This document shows, piece by piece, positions 25,933-35,303 of a stretch of DNA of 64,000 nt. The stretch's first letter is position 1. The number at the start of each line of letters is the position of its first letter. Both the position numbers and the translations under genes were made by a program. Source of the DNA: CAVPTL01 sp963794415 (lineage in GTDB: Bacteria > Actinomycetota > Thermoleophilia > Gaiellales > JAICJC01); the NCBI GenBank assembly GCA_963794415.1, contig CAWCDI010000001.1:1364001-1428000 (forward strand), in the 5' to 3' direction. Under the pieces are notes generated by a model. The model was not told where the DNA came from. It was given only the letters and a program-made list of their open reading frames with translations, and did no database searches.

Positions 25933-26295
25933 ATGCAGGAAACCCGCAGCTTTCACGCGTTTGTCGGATCGAGCCCCCCGCGGTTCGCCGGCCCCGCCGA
26001 GCGCGAGTGCGCCATGCTCTTCGACTATCACGGCATCGCGTGGGAGTACGAGCCGCGCACGTTCCCGCTCGAGGTCGCCGAGGACGGGACGGTGCTGGTC
26101 GCATTCACGCCCGACTTCTACCTGCCCGAGCAGGATCTCTACCTCGAGATCACCACCATGAAGCAGTCGCTCGTGACGAAGAAGAACCGCAAGCTCCGCC
26201 GCCTGCGCGAGCTGCATCCCGAGATCAGGGTGAAGCTCTTCTACCGCCGCGACATCGAGGCGCTGTCCCAGAAGTACGAGCTCGGCGCCGCGTGA
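25933..26295 (+). CDS. Small PD-(D/E)XK-like protein
   Basis: The 120-residue product carries FTPDFYLPEQDLYLEITTMK, which fits the PD-(D/E)XK nuclease core (Asp, then Glu-x-Thr in the place of Glu-x-Lys), with an upstream Glu/His-bearing strand (FDYHGIAWEYEPRTF). Such compact domains occur in TnsA-like, Vsr-like and many uncharacterised nucleases. A basic KKNRKLRRLRE helix follows. The Lys of the motif is replaced by Thr, so activity is uncertain. Its stop overlaps the hpt start as GTGA. Confidence 0.6.
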   Translation: MQETRSFHAFVGSSPPRFAGPAERECAMLFDYHGIAWEYEPRTFPLEVAEDGTVLVAFTPDFYLPEQDLYLEITTMKQSLVTKKNRKLRRLRELHPEIRVKLFYRRDIEALSQKYELGAA

Positions 26296-26844
26296 GCTCT
26301 GCAGCGGCATCGCTCGCGGAGCCCCGCCCCGGCGAGGTCTACCTGCGCCGCGACGTCATCGCCGAGCGCGTGGCGGAGCTGGGCGCCGCGATCAGCCGCG
26401 ACCACCGCGGGTGCGATCTGGTGCTCATCACGGTGCTGAAGGGCGCCGCCGTCTTCCTGGCCGACCTCTCGCGCGCGATCACCGTGCCGCACCGGCTCGA
26501 GTTCATGGCCATCTCCGCATACAGCGGCGCCAGCGCCGGCTCGATGGGCCGCATCCGCCTGCTGAAGGATCTCGACCAGCCGATCCGCGGCGCCCACGTC
26601 GTCATCGTCGAGGACGTCATCGACACCGGGCTCACCCTGCACTCCCTGCTGAAGGCGCTGCGATTCCGCGGCCCCTGCGTCGATCGAGGTCTGCACGCTG
26701 CTCGACCGCCCGTACCGGCGGCTGGTGGAGACGCCCGTGCGGTACTCGGGGTTCACTGCCCGCGACGAGTTCGTGGTGGGATACGGCTTCGACTACCGGC
26801 AGCGCTTCAGGGAGCTTTCCGACATCCACGTGCTGGATACCTGA
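26292..26844 (+). CDS. hpt: Hypoxanthine phosphoribosyltransferase (frameshifted)
   Basis: The purine salvage enzyme transfers phosphoribose from PRPP to hypoxanthine or guanine. Seen are VLITVLKGAAVFLADLSRAI, the PRPP loop VVIVEDVIDTGLTLHSLL and, in another frame after about 26672-26676, SIEVCTLLDRPYRRLVE and DEFVVGYGFDYRQRFREL. One extra base in GGCCCCTGCG explains the break, since the joined protein has normal length (about 183 residues) and all motifs. The GTG start overlaps the nuclease-like gene. Confidence 0.9.
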
Positions 26845-26918
26845 ACCGGCGTGAATCAGCCTGGTTCAACGGTGCCGCGCACCATTGAATCACCGTGAGG
26901 GAACGGATTTCGCCCGGG

Positions 26919-26924
26919 TACCAT
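26919..26924 (+). promoter_or_regulatory. -10 element TACCAT for htpX, leaderless
   Basis: TACCAT ends 6 bases before the ATG at 26931. No ribosome-binding site lies between. Confidence 0.5.
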
Positions 26925-26930
26925 TCGGAT

Positions 26931-27860
26931 ATGGCACGACGACGAAACCCCCTCGGACGCGACCGCAAGCTCGCCTCGCGGATGCTCCTCACCACCTTCC
27001 TGCTGGGCCTCGTCTACGTGGTCGGATTCGGGGTGATCGCGTCGGTCTTCAGCATCGGCCTGATCCCGATCCTGATCATCGCCGGCATCTTCCTGGGCGT
27101 CCAGTACTGGACCAGCGACAAGATCGCCCTGGCGACCGCGGGGGCGAAGATCGTCACCGCCGAGCAGCAGCCGGAGCTGCACGCGGCCATCCAGCGGCTG
27201 TGCATCACCGCCGATCTCCCGATGCCGCGGGTCGCGGTGATCGACGCCGACATGCCCAACGCATTCGCCACCGGCCGCAGCCCGAACAAGGCCGCCGTGG
27301 CCGTGACGACCGGGCTGATGGCCCGGCTCGAGCCCCACGAGCTGGAGGGCGTGCTCGCCCACGAGCTGAGCCACGTCAAGAACCGGGACGTGGCCATCAT
27401 GACCATCGCGAGCTTCTTTGCCATGATCGCCGGCATCATCGTGCGCTACGGGTTCTACTTCCAGATGTTCGGCGGCGGCGGGTTCGGCGGCGGAAACGAC
27501 CGTGACGGCGACAACAGCGGCGCGTCGGTGATGGTCGTGATCCTGGTGTCGGTCGTGGTGTATGCCATCTCGTTCGTCCTCATCCGGACGCTCTCGCGCT
27601 ACCGCGAGTTCGCCGCCGACCGCGGCGCCGCGGTGCTCACGAAATCACCGTCGAGCCTGGCCTCGGCGCTGGTCAAGATCTCGGGCACGATGAGCCGCAT
27701 CCCGCAGAAGGATCTCCGCGCCACGGAGGGCCTGAACCAGTTCTTCATCATCCCCGGCAGCGTCAAGGACGGCATCTCGAACCTGTTCTCGACGCACCCC
27801 ACGCTCGAGGCCCGGCTCGAGGCCCTTCGCAAGCTCGAGCGCGACATCGAAGCAATCTAG
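26931..27860 (+). CDS. htpX: HtpX-like M48 membrane metalloprotease
   Basis: The 309-residue product has two N-terminal transmembrane helices, the zinc motif VLAHELSHVKNRD, a Gly-rich loop (MFGGGGFGGGNDRD), a further membrane segment, and the third zinc ligand in RYREFAADRGAAVL. HtpX degrades damaged membrane proteins. The short cytoplasmic N-terminus MARRRNPLGRDRKLASRM is usual for actinobacterial forms. Its neighbours PspAB, PspAA and PspA point to one envelope stress system. Confidence 0.93.
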   Translation: MARRRNPLGRDRKLASRMLLTTFLLGLVYVVGFGVIASVFSIGLIPILIIAGIFLGVQYWTSDKIALATAGAKIVTAEQQPELHAAIQRLCITADLPMPRVAVIDADMPNAFATGRSPNKAAVAVTTGLMARLEPHELEGVLAHELSHVKNRDVAIMTIASFFAMIAGIIVRYGFYFQMFGGGGFGGGNDRDGDNSGASVMVVILVSVVVYAISFVLIRTLSRYREFAADRGAAVLTKSPSSLASALVKISGTMSRIPQKDLRATEGLNQFFIIPGSVKDGISNLFSTHPTLEARLEALRKLERDIEAI

Positions 27861-27889
27861 CTTCGACGCATGTAGGATCATCCCTGCAA

Positions 27890-28449
27890 ATGGGCTTGCT
27901 GGATTCTCTGCTGGGCCGCACGAAGACTCGAGAAGCCGTCTCTTGACCGGCTGTTTGCGATGTCGACTGCGCAAGTGACTCTCTCGACCGGCCTCGGCCT
28001 CGAGCCGTCGGACCGCGCCGCAATCTGCTTCAAGCCCATGTCCTCGGCGCGCTTTCGCGAGAGCGGCAAGGACATCGAGGAGATGACGCGGCTGGCCTTC
28101 AAGGACGAGGGCATGAAGATCGACCGCTCGGTGGACGACTTCGGCTACGAGTGGCTGACGCTCACCAGCAGCGACTTCGAGGATCTGGTCACGACCATCC
28201 ACGTGACCGCCCAGTCGATGATCGATGAGGGTTTTGGGGAACAGTTGCTGTGCGCCATGTTCGGCTTCTCCGAAAACGTCCACTTCATCTTCAACTTCCG
28301 ACGCGGCAAGTTCTACCCGTTCGTGCCCAGCGGCCCGCAGACGCCGCGACTCCGATCGCGAGCTCGAGCTGCAGGCAAAGCTCGAGGAGGAGCTGCCCAT
28401 CGAGCCCGAGCTGGAGCGCTGGTTCCCGCTCTGGGGAGCGCCGGTCTAG
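27890..28449 (+). CDS. pspAB: PspA-associated protein PspAB (two frameshifts)
   Basis: Read across three frames, the product begins MGLLDSLLGRTK, continues as LEKPSLDRLFAMSTAQVTL, AAICFKPM, FGYEWLTLTSSDFEDLV and FGEQLLCAMFGFSENVHFIF, and ends ELERWFPLWGAPV. This is the pattern of PspAB, which occurs with PspA, PspAA and HtpX in actinobacteria and archaea. One extra base near 27925 and another near 28341-28352 restore a single 186-residue chain. The role is unknown beyond its link with PspA-type membrane stress. Confidence 0.82.
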
Positions 28450-28451
28450 CC

Positions 28452-29426
28452 ATGCTCGAGTACAACCGCGAAGCAGCCAGGGAGGCCCGCCGGCGCCGCA
28501 TCCGCCGCGAGCGGATGATCGGTGCGGGCACGCTTGCCGCCATCGTCCTCGGCGGGATCTTCGTGATCTCACAGCTCACGGGCGGCGGCACGCACCCTAC
28601 TGCGGCCGTGAAGAAGGAGCAGCACAAGCCCAAGCCGCCCCCGACGCTTCCGCGCGGCGGGCGCGAGGTGCTGCCGGACTTTCGCGTGGTGGCCTATGAC
28701 GGCGCGCCGCAGACACCGGTGCTCGGACCGCTGGGAGACGGCACGCCCGCCGCCGCGGCCGCCAAGCTCGAGCTCCAGGCCCAGGCATACAGCACGCCCC
28801 AGCGGCCCGCCCTGCCCGCGTTCGAGCTGCTGGCCACCATCGCCCAGCGCGATCCCGGCGACGACGGCAACTACAGCGCTCCGCAGTCGGCTGCGACCAT
28901 CGACAAGTACCTGGCGGCGGCCCGCAAGGCCAAGGCGCTTCTGATACTCGACATCCAGCCGGGCCAGGCGAGCTTCATGAGCCAGGTCAAGTACTTCTCG
29001 AAGTGGCTGAAGGAGCCCGACGTGGGCGTGGCGCTCGACTCCGAGTGGAGCATGCGCCCCGGCCAGGTGCCGGGCACCGTGATCGGCTCGACCACCGCGC
29101 AGGTCGTGAACCAGGTGTCGGCGTACCTCGCGGCCATCGTCAAGCAGTACAACCTTCCGCAGAAGCTGCTGATGGTGCATCAGTTCACGAGCGACATGAT
29201 CCATGAGCGCGGGGCGCTCCAGACGCAGCAGGGCGTCGCCGAGGCGGTCATCGTGGACGGCTTCGGCTCACGCGCCGCCAAGCTCTCGAAGTACCACCTG
29301 CTGGCCCGCACGAAGCCCGGCCGCTTCAACGGGATCAAGCTGTTCTACACGCAGGACGAGAACCTGATGAAGCCGAAGGAGGTGATGCACTTGCATCCCT
29401 CCCCCGACGTCATCGTCTACCAGTAG
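28452..29426 (+). CDS. Membrane-anchored extracellular protein of unknown function
   Basis: The 324-residue product has an Arg-rich cytoplasmic start (AREARRRRIRRERMIG), one transmembrane helix (TLAAIVLGGIFVISQL), a Lys/Pro-rich spacer (KKEQHKPKPPPTLPRG) and a large extracellular domain. The latter has regular strand and helix alternation (KALLILDIQPGQASFMSQVK, DVGVALDSEWSMRPGQVPGT, KLLMVHQFTSDMI, GIKLFYTQDENLM) that looks like a TIM-barrel, perhaps glycoside-hydrolase-like. The ATG lies 2 bases after the pspAB stop, so it is in the HtpX-PspAB unit. The family is not known to me. Confidence 0.7.
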   Translation: MLEYNREAAREARRRRIRRERMIGAGTLAAIVLGGIFVISQLTGGGTHPTAAVKKEQHKPKPPPTLPRGGREVLPDFRVVAYDGAPQTPVLGPLGDGTPAAAAAKLELQAQAYSTPQRPALPAFELLATIAQRDPGDDGNYSAPQSAATIDKYLAAARKAKALLILDIQPGQASFMSQVKYFSKWLKEPDVGVALDSEWSMRPGQVPGTVIGSTTAQVVNQVSAYLAAIVKQYNLPQKLLMVHQFTSDMIHERGALQTQQGVAEAVIVDGFGSRAAKLSKYHLLARTKPGRFNGIKLFYTQDENLMKPKEVMHLHPSPDVIVYQ

Positions 29427-29708
29427 GTCACGCCCGGGATCACGCCTTCGGGCGTGAACGCGTCGCGGGCCTCGTCGAGCGTCGTGCCGCGGATACGGGA
29501 GCACGTGGTCGGAGGTCACGAGCTCGGTGTCGCCCACGGGCTCGCCGGAGCTCTCGACGAACGCGATGAGCTCGTCGAACGTCCGGCGAAACTCGGCCTC
29601 GTCGCCGGCCGCGGTGGCCGCGGCTACGGCGTTGTCGAGCTCGTTCAGCCGGCCGATGAGGCCGTCGTCGAGCCGGAACTGCCCCTCCTCGAGGATGCGG
29701 ACGATCAC
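29417..29708 (-). CDS. pspAA: PspA-associated protein PspAA (frameshifted)
   Basis: A small protein of about 96 residues: VIVRILEEGQFRLDDGLIGR, then LNELDNAVAAATAAGDEAEF and SDHVLP; after a frame change at about 29488-29500 it ends GTTLDEARDAFTPEGVIPGV and TYW. This is the known PspAA pattern, and one extra base explains the break. The GTG start overlaps the pspA stop as GTGA. PspAA accompanies PspA in actinobacteria and is thought to modulate it. Confidence 0.85.
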
Positions 29709-30496
29709 GGCTGCGCTCCTTCCTGCGCGGGCTCGGCAGGCGCTGCCGGTGCTTGCTCACCCGCCCCGAGCTCTGCGGCGGGGGCGGAGCTGCCCTGGCC
29801 CAGCTCGGCCTTCATCCTGGCGAGCTCGTCATCGACCTGGCTGCCGGTGGTGAGCGCGGCGATCTGGCGGTCGAGGTCGGAGCCGGCAGGAGCGGTGAGG
29901 TCGTCGATCGCGCCGGTCTCGACCAGCTCGTTGACAGCCGCTGCGCGCGCCTGCATCTGCTCGGTCTTGTCCTGCGCCCGGGTGAGCGCCATGCCGACGT
30001 CGGACATCTCCTCGCTGAGGCCGGTGGTGGCCTCGCCGATGCGCACGGATGCCTCGGCCGCGGAGTACTGGGCCTTGACGACTTCCTTCTGCGTGCGGAA
30101 CGACTCGACCTTTGTCGAGAGCCGCTGCTCCTGGGCGATGAGGCTCTGCTGCTGATCCTCGAGCGCCGCGATCTGCTGGTCGAGGCCCTGGAGCTGGCCC
30201 TGGATGAGGGCCTTGCGCTCGAGCGCGGTGCGGGCGAGATCCTCGCGGTTTGCCGCGAGCGCCGTCTTGGCCTGGCCGTCGAGCTTGACGACGCTCTCCT
30301 CGAGCTTTGCCGTCTGGAGCTGCAGGCGCTTCTTGGCAGTCACGACGTCGGCCACGCCGCGCTTGACCTGCTGCAGGCTCTCGAGCTGCTTCTGATAGCT
30401 GTAGTCGAGCGTCTCGCCCGGATTCTCGGCCTTGTCGAGCGCCTTGTTGGCCTTGACCTTGAAGAGCGTGGTAAATCGTGACATCAAACCTGCCAT
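29705..30496 (-). CDS. pspA: PspA/IM30 (ESCRT-III-like) membrane-stress protein
   Basis: The 263-residue product is a long coiled coil typical of PspA/Vipp1: an amphipathic N-terminus (SRFTTLFKVKANKALDKAEN), helices through VKRGVADVVTAKKRLQLQTA and RTQKEVVKAQYSAAEASVRI, then a loose Ala/Pro-rich tail. These proteins polymerise on damaged membranes. The ATG has a GAGGAGGA site. It directly follows the ccmI-like gene, and pspAA overlaps its end. Confidence 0.93.
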   Translation of the reverse strand: MAGLMSRFTTLFKVKANKALDKAENPGETLDYSYQKQLESLQQVKRGVADVVTAKKRLQLQTAKLEESVVKLDGQAKTALAANREDLARTALERKALIQGQLQGLDQQIAALEDQQQSLIAQEQRLSTKVESFRTQKEVVKAQYSAAEASVRIGEATTGLSEEMSDVGMALTRAQDKTEQMQARAAAVNELVETGAIDDLTAPAGSDLDRQIAALTTGSQVDDELARMKAELGQGSSAPAAELGAGEQAPAAPAEPAQEGAQP

Positions 30497-30823
30497 CTAA
30501 TCCTCCTCGGACCCGCCTCGTTGATCTGGCAATTCTAACGCGTCGAGCTCCGCCAGAGCCTCCGCCGCCTCGGCGCGGAGCCGCGATCGCTCGATTGCTT
30601 CGTCCTCGGCAGTGACCTTACCCGCCGCTCGATCCATGTCCAACTCCTGCAGCCCGGTGTAGGCCGCGTCGCGGCGCTCCAGGGCTCCCAGGCGCCGCCG
30701 CTCATCGTCGCTCAGCGAGGGCTCCCGCGGCTCGCGCTCGGCCACGACGAACGGCCACGCGACGAAGACGAGCACGACGATCACCAGTACCGCAGCGGCG
30801 AGCGCCGCGACCGCAGTGCTCAC
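30497..30823 (-). CDS. CcmI-like small membrane protein
   Basis: The 108-residue product has one N-terminal transmembrane helix (ALAAAVLVIVVLVFVAWPFV) and a charged helical region: LSDDERRRLGALERRDAAYT then ELDMDRAAGKVTAEDEAI. The spacing of the two helices after a membrane anchor, with a D(x)(x)xGK(I/V)x(x)E-type turn, is that of CcmI/CycH N-terminal domains, and it directly follows ccmF (GTGA overlap). It may bring apocytochrome c to the haem ligation complex. There is no TPR part. Confidence 0.7.
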   Translation of the reverse strand: MSTAVAALAAAVLVIVVLVFVAWPFVVAEREPREPSLSDDERRRLGALERRDAAYTGLQELDMDRAAGKVTAEDEAIERSRLRAEAAEALAELDALELPDQRGGSEED

Positions 30824-32838
30824 GCGCGACGAGCCGCCTCCGGCCCAGCGGCGCGCGCGTAGCGCCGCGCCAGCTGCCGGGCCTCGCGCGGATCCGGCCA
30901 CATGGTGATGATCGATCCCAGCAGGAAGACGGCGCCGGCGAGCCAGATCAGGCCGACCATGGGATTGACGAGCACCTTCACGGTGACGGTGCCGCCACGG
31001 GGCGCGATGCCCTGCAGGATGGCGTAGACGTCGGTGAGCTGCGGGTAGACGGTGCGGATGTCGACGTCGGCCGTCTCGCGCTGGTCGGCGTCGGTGAACT
31101 GGCGGATGCCCGGCGAGATGGAGCCGGCCGGCGTGCCGTGGTGGCTCACTGCGAGCCGGACCCGCTCGGTGATGGAGTTCTGCTCCTTCGTCTCGTAGAG
31201 CCCGGTGTTGGTGAGCGTGTAGCCGTCGAGCGCGACCGACTCGCCGCGGTGCAGCACCTTCTGCGTGGAGCTCCCGTACTCGCCGGAGGCGACGATGCCG
31301 ACGACGAGCAGCACGACCGCCAGGTGGACGACGTAGCCGCCGTAGCGGCGCCGGTTGCGGCCGATGAGCTGGCTGAATGCGCCGGGGCTAGGAGTCGCCG
31401 GAGAGCGCCCGTCGGGCAACGGTGCCGCGCGCGAACTCGAGGCCGATGCAGACCGTCACGAAGACGCACAGCGAGAGCGCCGTGAGCCCGGCCCAGCTCG
31501 ATGCGAGGCCGAGGAACGAGAGCACGATGGTGGCGGCGATCGTCGAGGCGATGGGCCAGCGGAACGTCTTCATCAGGCTGCGCGGTGGACGCCCGTCTCC
31601 ACGCGATCATCGGCCCGATCCCGATCAGGAAGAGCAGGGGCAGCCCGAACAGCACCAGGAAGAAGTTGTAGTACGGCGAGGAGACCGTGGACTGGACGCC
31701 CCGGGCGGCGTTGCTCAGCACCGGGAAGATCACGCCCCAGACGATCGCGAACACGAGCGCCAGCAGCAGCAGGTTGTTGAAGAGGAACGTTGCCTCGCGC
31801 GACACGATGGATTCGAGCTTGTGGTCTGCCCGAAGCAGCGGCAGCCGCCAGATGATCATGGCAACCGAGAAGGCGATCACGACCGCGATGAACCCAGGAG
31901 GAACGGGCCCACGGCGGACTGCACGAACGAGTGGATCGAGTTGACGATGCCGCTGCGCGTGAGGAAGGTGCCGAAGAGCGCCAGCGTGAACGTCGCCGAG
32001 ACCAGCACCATGTTCCAGACCTTCAGCATGCCCTTCTTCTCCTGCACCATCACGGAGTGCAGGAACGCCGTGGCCGCGAGCCACGGCATGAGCGCCGCGT
32101 TCTCCACGGGATCCCATGCCCAGTAGCCGCCCCACCCGATCTCGGTGTAGGCCCAGTGGGCGCCGAGCAGCATGCCGATGCCAAGCGCAGTCCACGAGAT
32201 GAGCGTCCAGCGCCGAACCGAGAGCAGCCAGCGGGCGTCGGTGCGCCCGGTGGCGAGCGCCGCCATGGCGAAGGCGAACGGCACGATGCACGAGACGTAG
32301 CCCAGGTAGAGCATCGGCGGGTGGATCGCCATGTACGGGTTCTGGAGCGACGGATCGAGGCCGGCGCCGATGCTCGGCACGGCTCCGGCGACCTTCTCGA
32401 ACGGCGAGGCGACGATGGCCACCATCGTCGAGAAGAAGATCATCGCGGCGCCGATGATGGAGATCACCCACGGCATCAGCTCGCGGTTCTTCGAGCGGTT
32501 CTGGTACGTGACGACCGCGCCGCAGCCGCAGAGCACCGTGAGCCACAGGAGCATCGACCCCGGCTCGCTCGCCCAGAGCGATGTGAAGGTGTAGACGCAG
32601 CGGCAGCCCGCGGCTGGTGTGGTCGACGACCTGCACCAGCGAGAAGTCGTGCGTGAACAGCGCGTACTCGAACGCCACCACAGCGATGAGCGCGCATCCG
32701 AACGCCGCGTACATCGCGTTGCCGGCGCTGCGGGGAGCCGCCGGTCGTGGCGTTTCCCGCCAAGGAACCCCGGCAACCGCCGTGTACACGGCGAGCACCA
32801 CGAGCACGTAGAGCGCGGCCGATTCCGAGAATCGTCAC
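30820..32838 (-). CDS. ccmF: Cytochrome c haem lyase subunit CcmF (five frameshifts)
   Basis: Joined across frames this is a full CcmF of about 670 residues with many transmembrane helices. The start is VTILGIG followed by ALYVLVVLAVYTAVAGV. The haem-handling WWD-type motif reads GWGGYWAWDPVENAALMPWL, and the end of the membrane part reads RNRRRYGGYVVHLAVVLLVV before the periplasmic domain. Breaks lie near 32815, 32602, 31897, 31585 and 31391; four look like one extra base and one (31897, a GGG run) like a lost base. Net length stays in frame. The intact motifs speak for errors in the consensus, not for a decayed gene. Confidence 0.85.
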
Positions 32839-32984
32839 GAGCGGCCTTCGGAGGGGGCGACCAACATGAGCGAACGGTACTGGCTCCCGCGTGCAATGCG
32901 CCTCACACCAGTGGCCAAGCTTCCGCGATCCGAATCGTGTTCGTGTACCGTTTGCCCGGGGTTACACCGGGCCAAGGGGGATAC

Positions 32985-34111
32985 ATGCGACGTTTCGCCG
33001 TTCTTGGACTTGCCATTGCCGCGAGGCTCACAGTTTTGATCTCGAGTTCGTCTGCCGCGATCTCGACAACCGCTTCGAAAGCTGGCGGGACAACGACGAC
33101 GACCGGCGTCAACGGCCGCGTCTACGCCATCATCAAGCTGGGCAACACCATCTACATCGGCGGGAATTTCACCACCGTCACAGACGTCAACGGCACCACC
33201 GCGACCCGCAACAACCTTGCGGCGTTCACCACGGCCGGAGTGCTCACCTCGTGGAACCCCAACGCCAACGCTGACGTCCGCGCGCTGGCCTCCAACGGCA
33301 AGCGCATGTTCGCCGGCGGCTCCTTCACCACCATCGGCGGCAGCGGCGCCAAGCACATCGCAGCCATCGCGCTCACCGGCGGCCGCATCTGGGGCGGCGG
33401 CGCCGACAACATCGTGCGCACCTCAAGCTCGACCGCTCGCGCCTGCTCATCGGCGGCACGTTCCAGAACGTCCAGGGCAAGAAGCGCCTGCGCCTCGCAG
33501 CGCTCAGCCCGGTGAACGGCGCCATCGGCAAGTGGAACCCCGGTGCCAACTTCCCCGTCGACGCGCTGGTCGTCGGCCCGTCGCGCCTCTTCATCGGCGG
33601 CGAGTTCACCACCGTCGGCGGCAAGAACGAGCAGCACCTGGCCGCGATCAACAAGTTCACCAACGCGTTCGTGCCCTTCCCCCACCCGCGCTTCCCGGTC
33701 TTCGCGCTCGGGCTCGCCGGGCGGCTCTACGTCGGCGGCAGCGGTGCAGGCGGATGGCTCACGGCGTTCGAGACCACCGGCCACCTCAACTGGCAGGTGC
33801 ACATCGACGGCGGGGTCGCGGCGATCGCCACCACGCCCGATGCGATCGTCGTCGGCGGCCACTTCAACAACTGGTGCCAGGGCATCGAGGCCAGCGGCTC
33901 GCCGGTGAAGTGCACCACCCCCGTGGTGCGCCGTCACCTGCTCGCGGCCAATCCTGCCACCGGAGCGGTCCTGCCGTGGGCGCCCAGCGTCAACTCGGAT
34001 CTCGGCGTGTTCGCCGCCCGCGCAGTCAGCGGGACGATGTGGGTCGGCGGGGACTTCACGTCGATCGGCACGGCCAACGGGCTGAATCACCTGGCCAGGT
34101 TCACGTACTAG
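32985..34111 (+). CDS. Secreted propeller-like repeat protein 1 (frameshifted)
   Basis: A signal peptide (MRRFAVLGLAIAARLTVLIS) precedes repeats of about 45-50 residues built on IYIGGNFTTV, MFAGGSFTTIGG, LLIGGTFQNVQG, LFIGGEFTTVGG, IVVGGHFNNW and MWVGGDFTSIG, each followed by HLAA and a W-P stretch. This looks like a beta-propeller of the delta-60/kelch-like kind, exposed outside the cell. The frame changes at about 33418-33422, where one base (a C) seems lost. An AAGGGGG site lies before the ATG. It lies on the opposite strand between ccmF and ccmE. Confidence 0.8.
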
Positions 34112-34156
34112 GCGGCTCCAGCTTGGGCCAGCAACACGACAGGTTATGAGTCGGCG

Positions 34157-34162
34157 TAAGAT
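34157..34162 (+). promoter_or_regulatory. -10 element TAAGAT, leaderless
   Basis: TAAGAT ends 7 bases before the ATG at 34170. This favours that ATG over the one at 34146, and it also places the signal peptide directly at the N-terminus. Confidence 0.5.
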
Positions 34163-34169
34163 GTCGCAG

Positions 34170-35285
34170 ATGCGCCGGCTTGCACTGATCGGTATCGCCG
34201 TGCTGGGGTTGGGCTCGATCGCCTCCGCAGCCGGCGCGGCCGTGTCCGTCGGCACCACGCCGATGCCGACCTGGCAGACCAACGGGCGCATCGAGGCGAT
34301 GGCCACCGTCTCGGGCGTCACCTACGCCGGCGGCACCTTCACCAGGGTGACCGACCACAGCGGCAATTCGATCACGGTCTCGAACCTCGCGGCGTTCGAT
34401 GCGGCCGGCAACGCCATCCCGGCGTTCCACCCCGCCGTCCAGGGCGAGATCAAGGCGCTGGTGGCCAACCACTCGATGGTGATCGTCGGCGGCGACTTCA
34501 CGAGCGTTGCCGGCACGACGCGAAACCGGATCGCAGCGTTCTCGCGGAAGGGCGCGCTGCTGCCGCTCACGGCGAACACCAACGGCGAGGTCAGCGCGCT
34601 TGCGATGGGCGGCGGCCGCCTCTATGCCGGCGGCACGTTCACGCGCGCCAACGGCGTGCTGCGTTCGAACGCGGCCGCATTCAACCTCACGACCGGGGTG
34701 CTCTCGCGGTGGACGGCAAACGCCGACGGGCGCGTGACGTCGATCCTCGCCCAGTCCAGGCGCGTGTTCCTGGGCGGGTACTTCAACTTCGTGAACGGGC
34801 AGCGCGCCCGCCACCTGGCTCCGGTCAGCCCGGTGTACGGCGCCGTGCTCCCATGGCTGGGACATCCCACCGGCCAGGTGCTCACGCTCGGCCAGGGCAC
34901 GACCAGCACCGACGTCTTCGCCGGAGTGGCCGGGATGGGCGGCGCCGTCAACGACTACACCGCCACGGGCAACCGGCGATGGGTGCGGATGGTGGACGGG
35001 AACGTGAAGACCATCATCGTCGTCGGAAACCAGGTCTACATCGGCGGCCACTTCAGCAACACGTGCACCCAGACTGGCCCGAAGTGCCCCGGGCTGATCC
35101 GGCGCCAGCACCTCATCTCGCTCTACACCGCCAACGGCGGGCTCACGCCGTGGAATCCCGAGGCCAACAGCATCCTCGGCGTCTACGCGTTCTCACGCGC
35201 GGCGGGCTGGCTCTCGGTGGGAGGCGACTTCACGGTGCTCGGTGGCGCCAAGCAGTCGCACTACGGCCGCTTCCCGATTGGCTGA
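34170..35285 (+). CDS. Secreted propeller-like repeat protein 2
   Basis: A paralogue of the previous gene, 371 residues. The signal peptide MRRLALIGIAVLGLGSIASA ends at an Ala-x-Ala site. Repeats again carry GG-x-F motifs: TYAGGTFTRVTD, VIVGGDFTSVAG, LYAGGTFTRANG, VFLGGYFNFVNG, VYIGGHFSNTCT and LSVGGDFTVLGG. A CTQTGPKC pair near residue 300 matches a CxxxxxxC stretch of the first protein and may form a disulfide. The function is not known; such proteins often bind surface polymers or partners. Confidence 0.82.
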   Translation: MRRLALIGIAVLGLGSIASAAGAAVSVGTTPMPTWQTNGRIEAMATVSGVTYAGGTFTRVTDHSGNSITVSNLAAFDAAGNAIPAFHPAVQGEIKALVANHSMVIVGGDFTSVAGTTRNRIAAFSRKGALLPLTANTNGEVSALAMGGGRLYAGGTFTRANGVLRSNAAAFNLTTGVLSRWTANADGRVTSILAQSRRVFLGGYFNFVNGQRARHLAPVSPVYGAVLPWLGHPTGQVLTLGQGTTSTDVFAGVAGMGGAVNDYTATGNRRWVRMVDGNVKTIIVVGNQVYIGGHFSNTCTQTGPKCPGLIRRQHLISLYTANGGLTPWNPEANSILGVYAFSRAAGWLSVGGDFTVLGGAKQSHYGRFPIG

Positions 35286-35303
35286 CGGCCGCCGGGCGGG
35301 AAG

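Noticed and set aside
30820..32838. ccmF as a true pseudogene or a gene with programmed frameshifting
   Set aside because: Five breaks of both signs at unrelated sites, with all motifs kept and the sum in frame, fit sequence errors better. No slippery heptamer pattern is shared among them.
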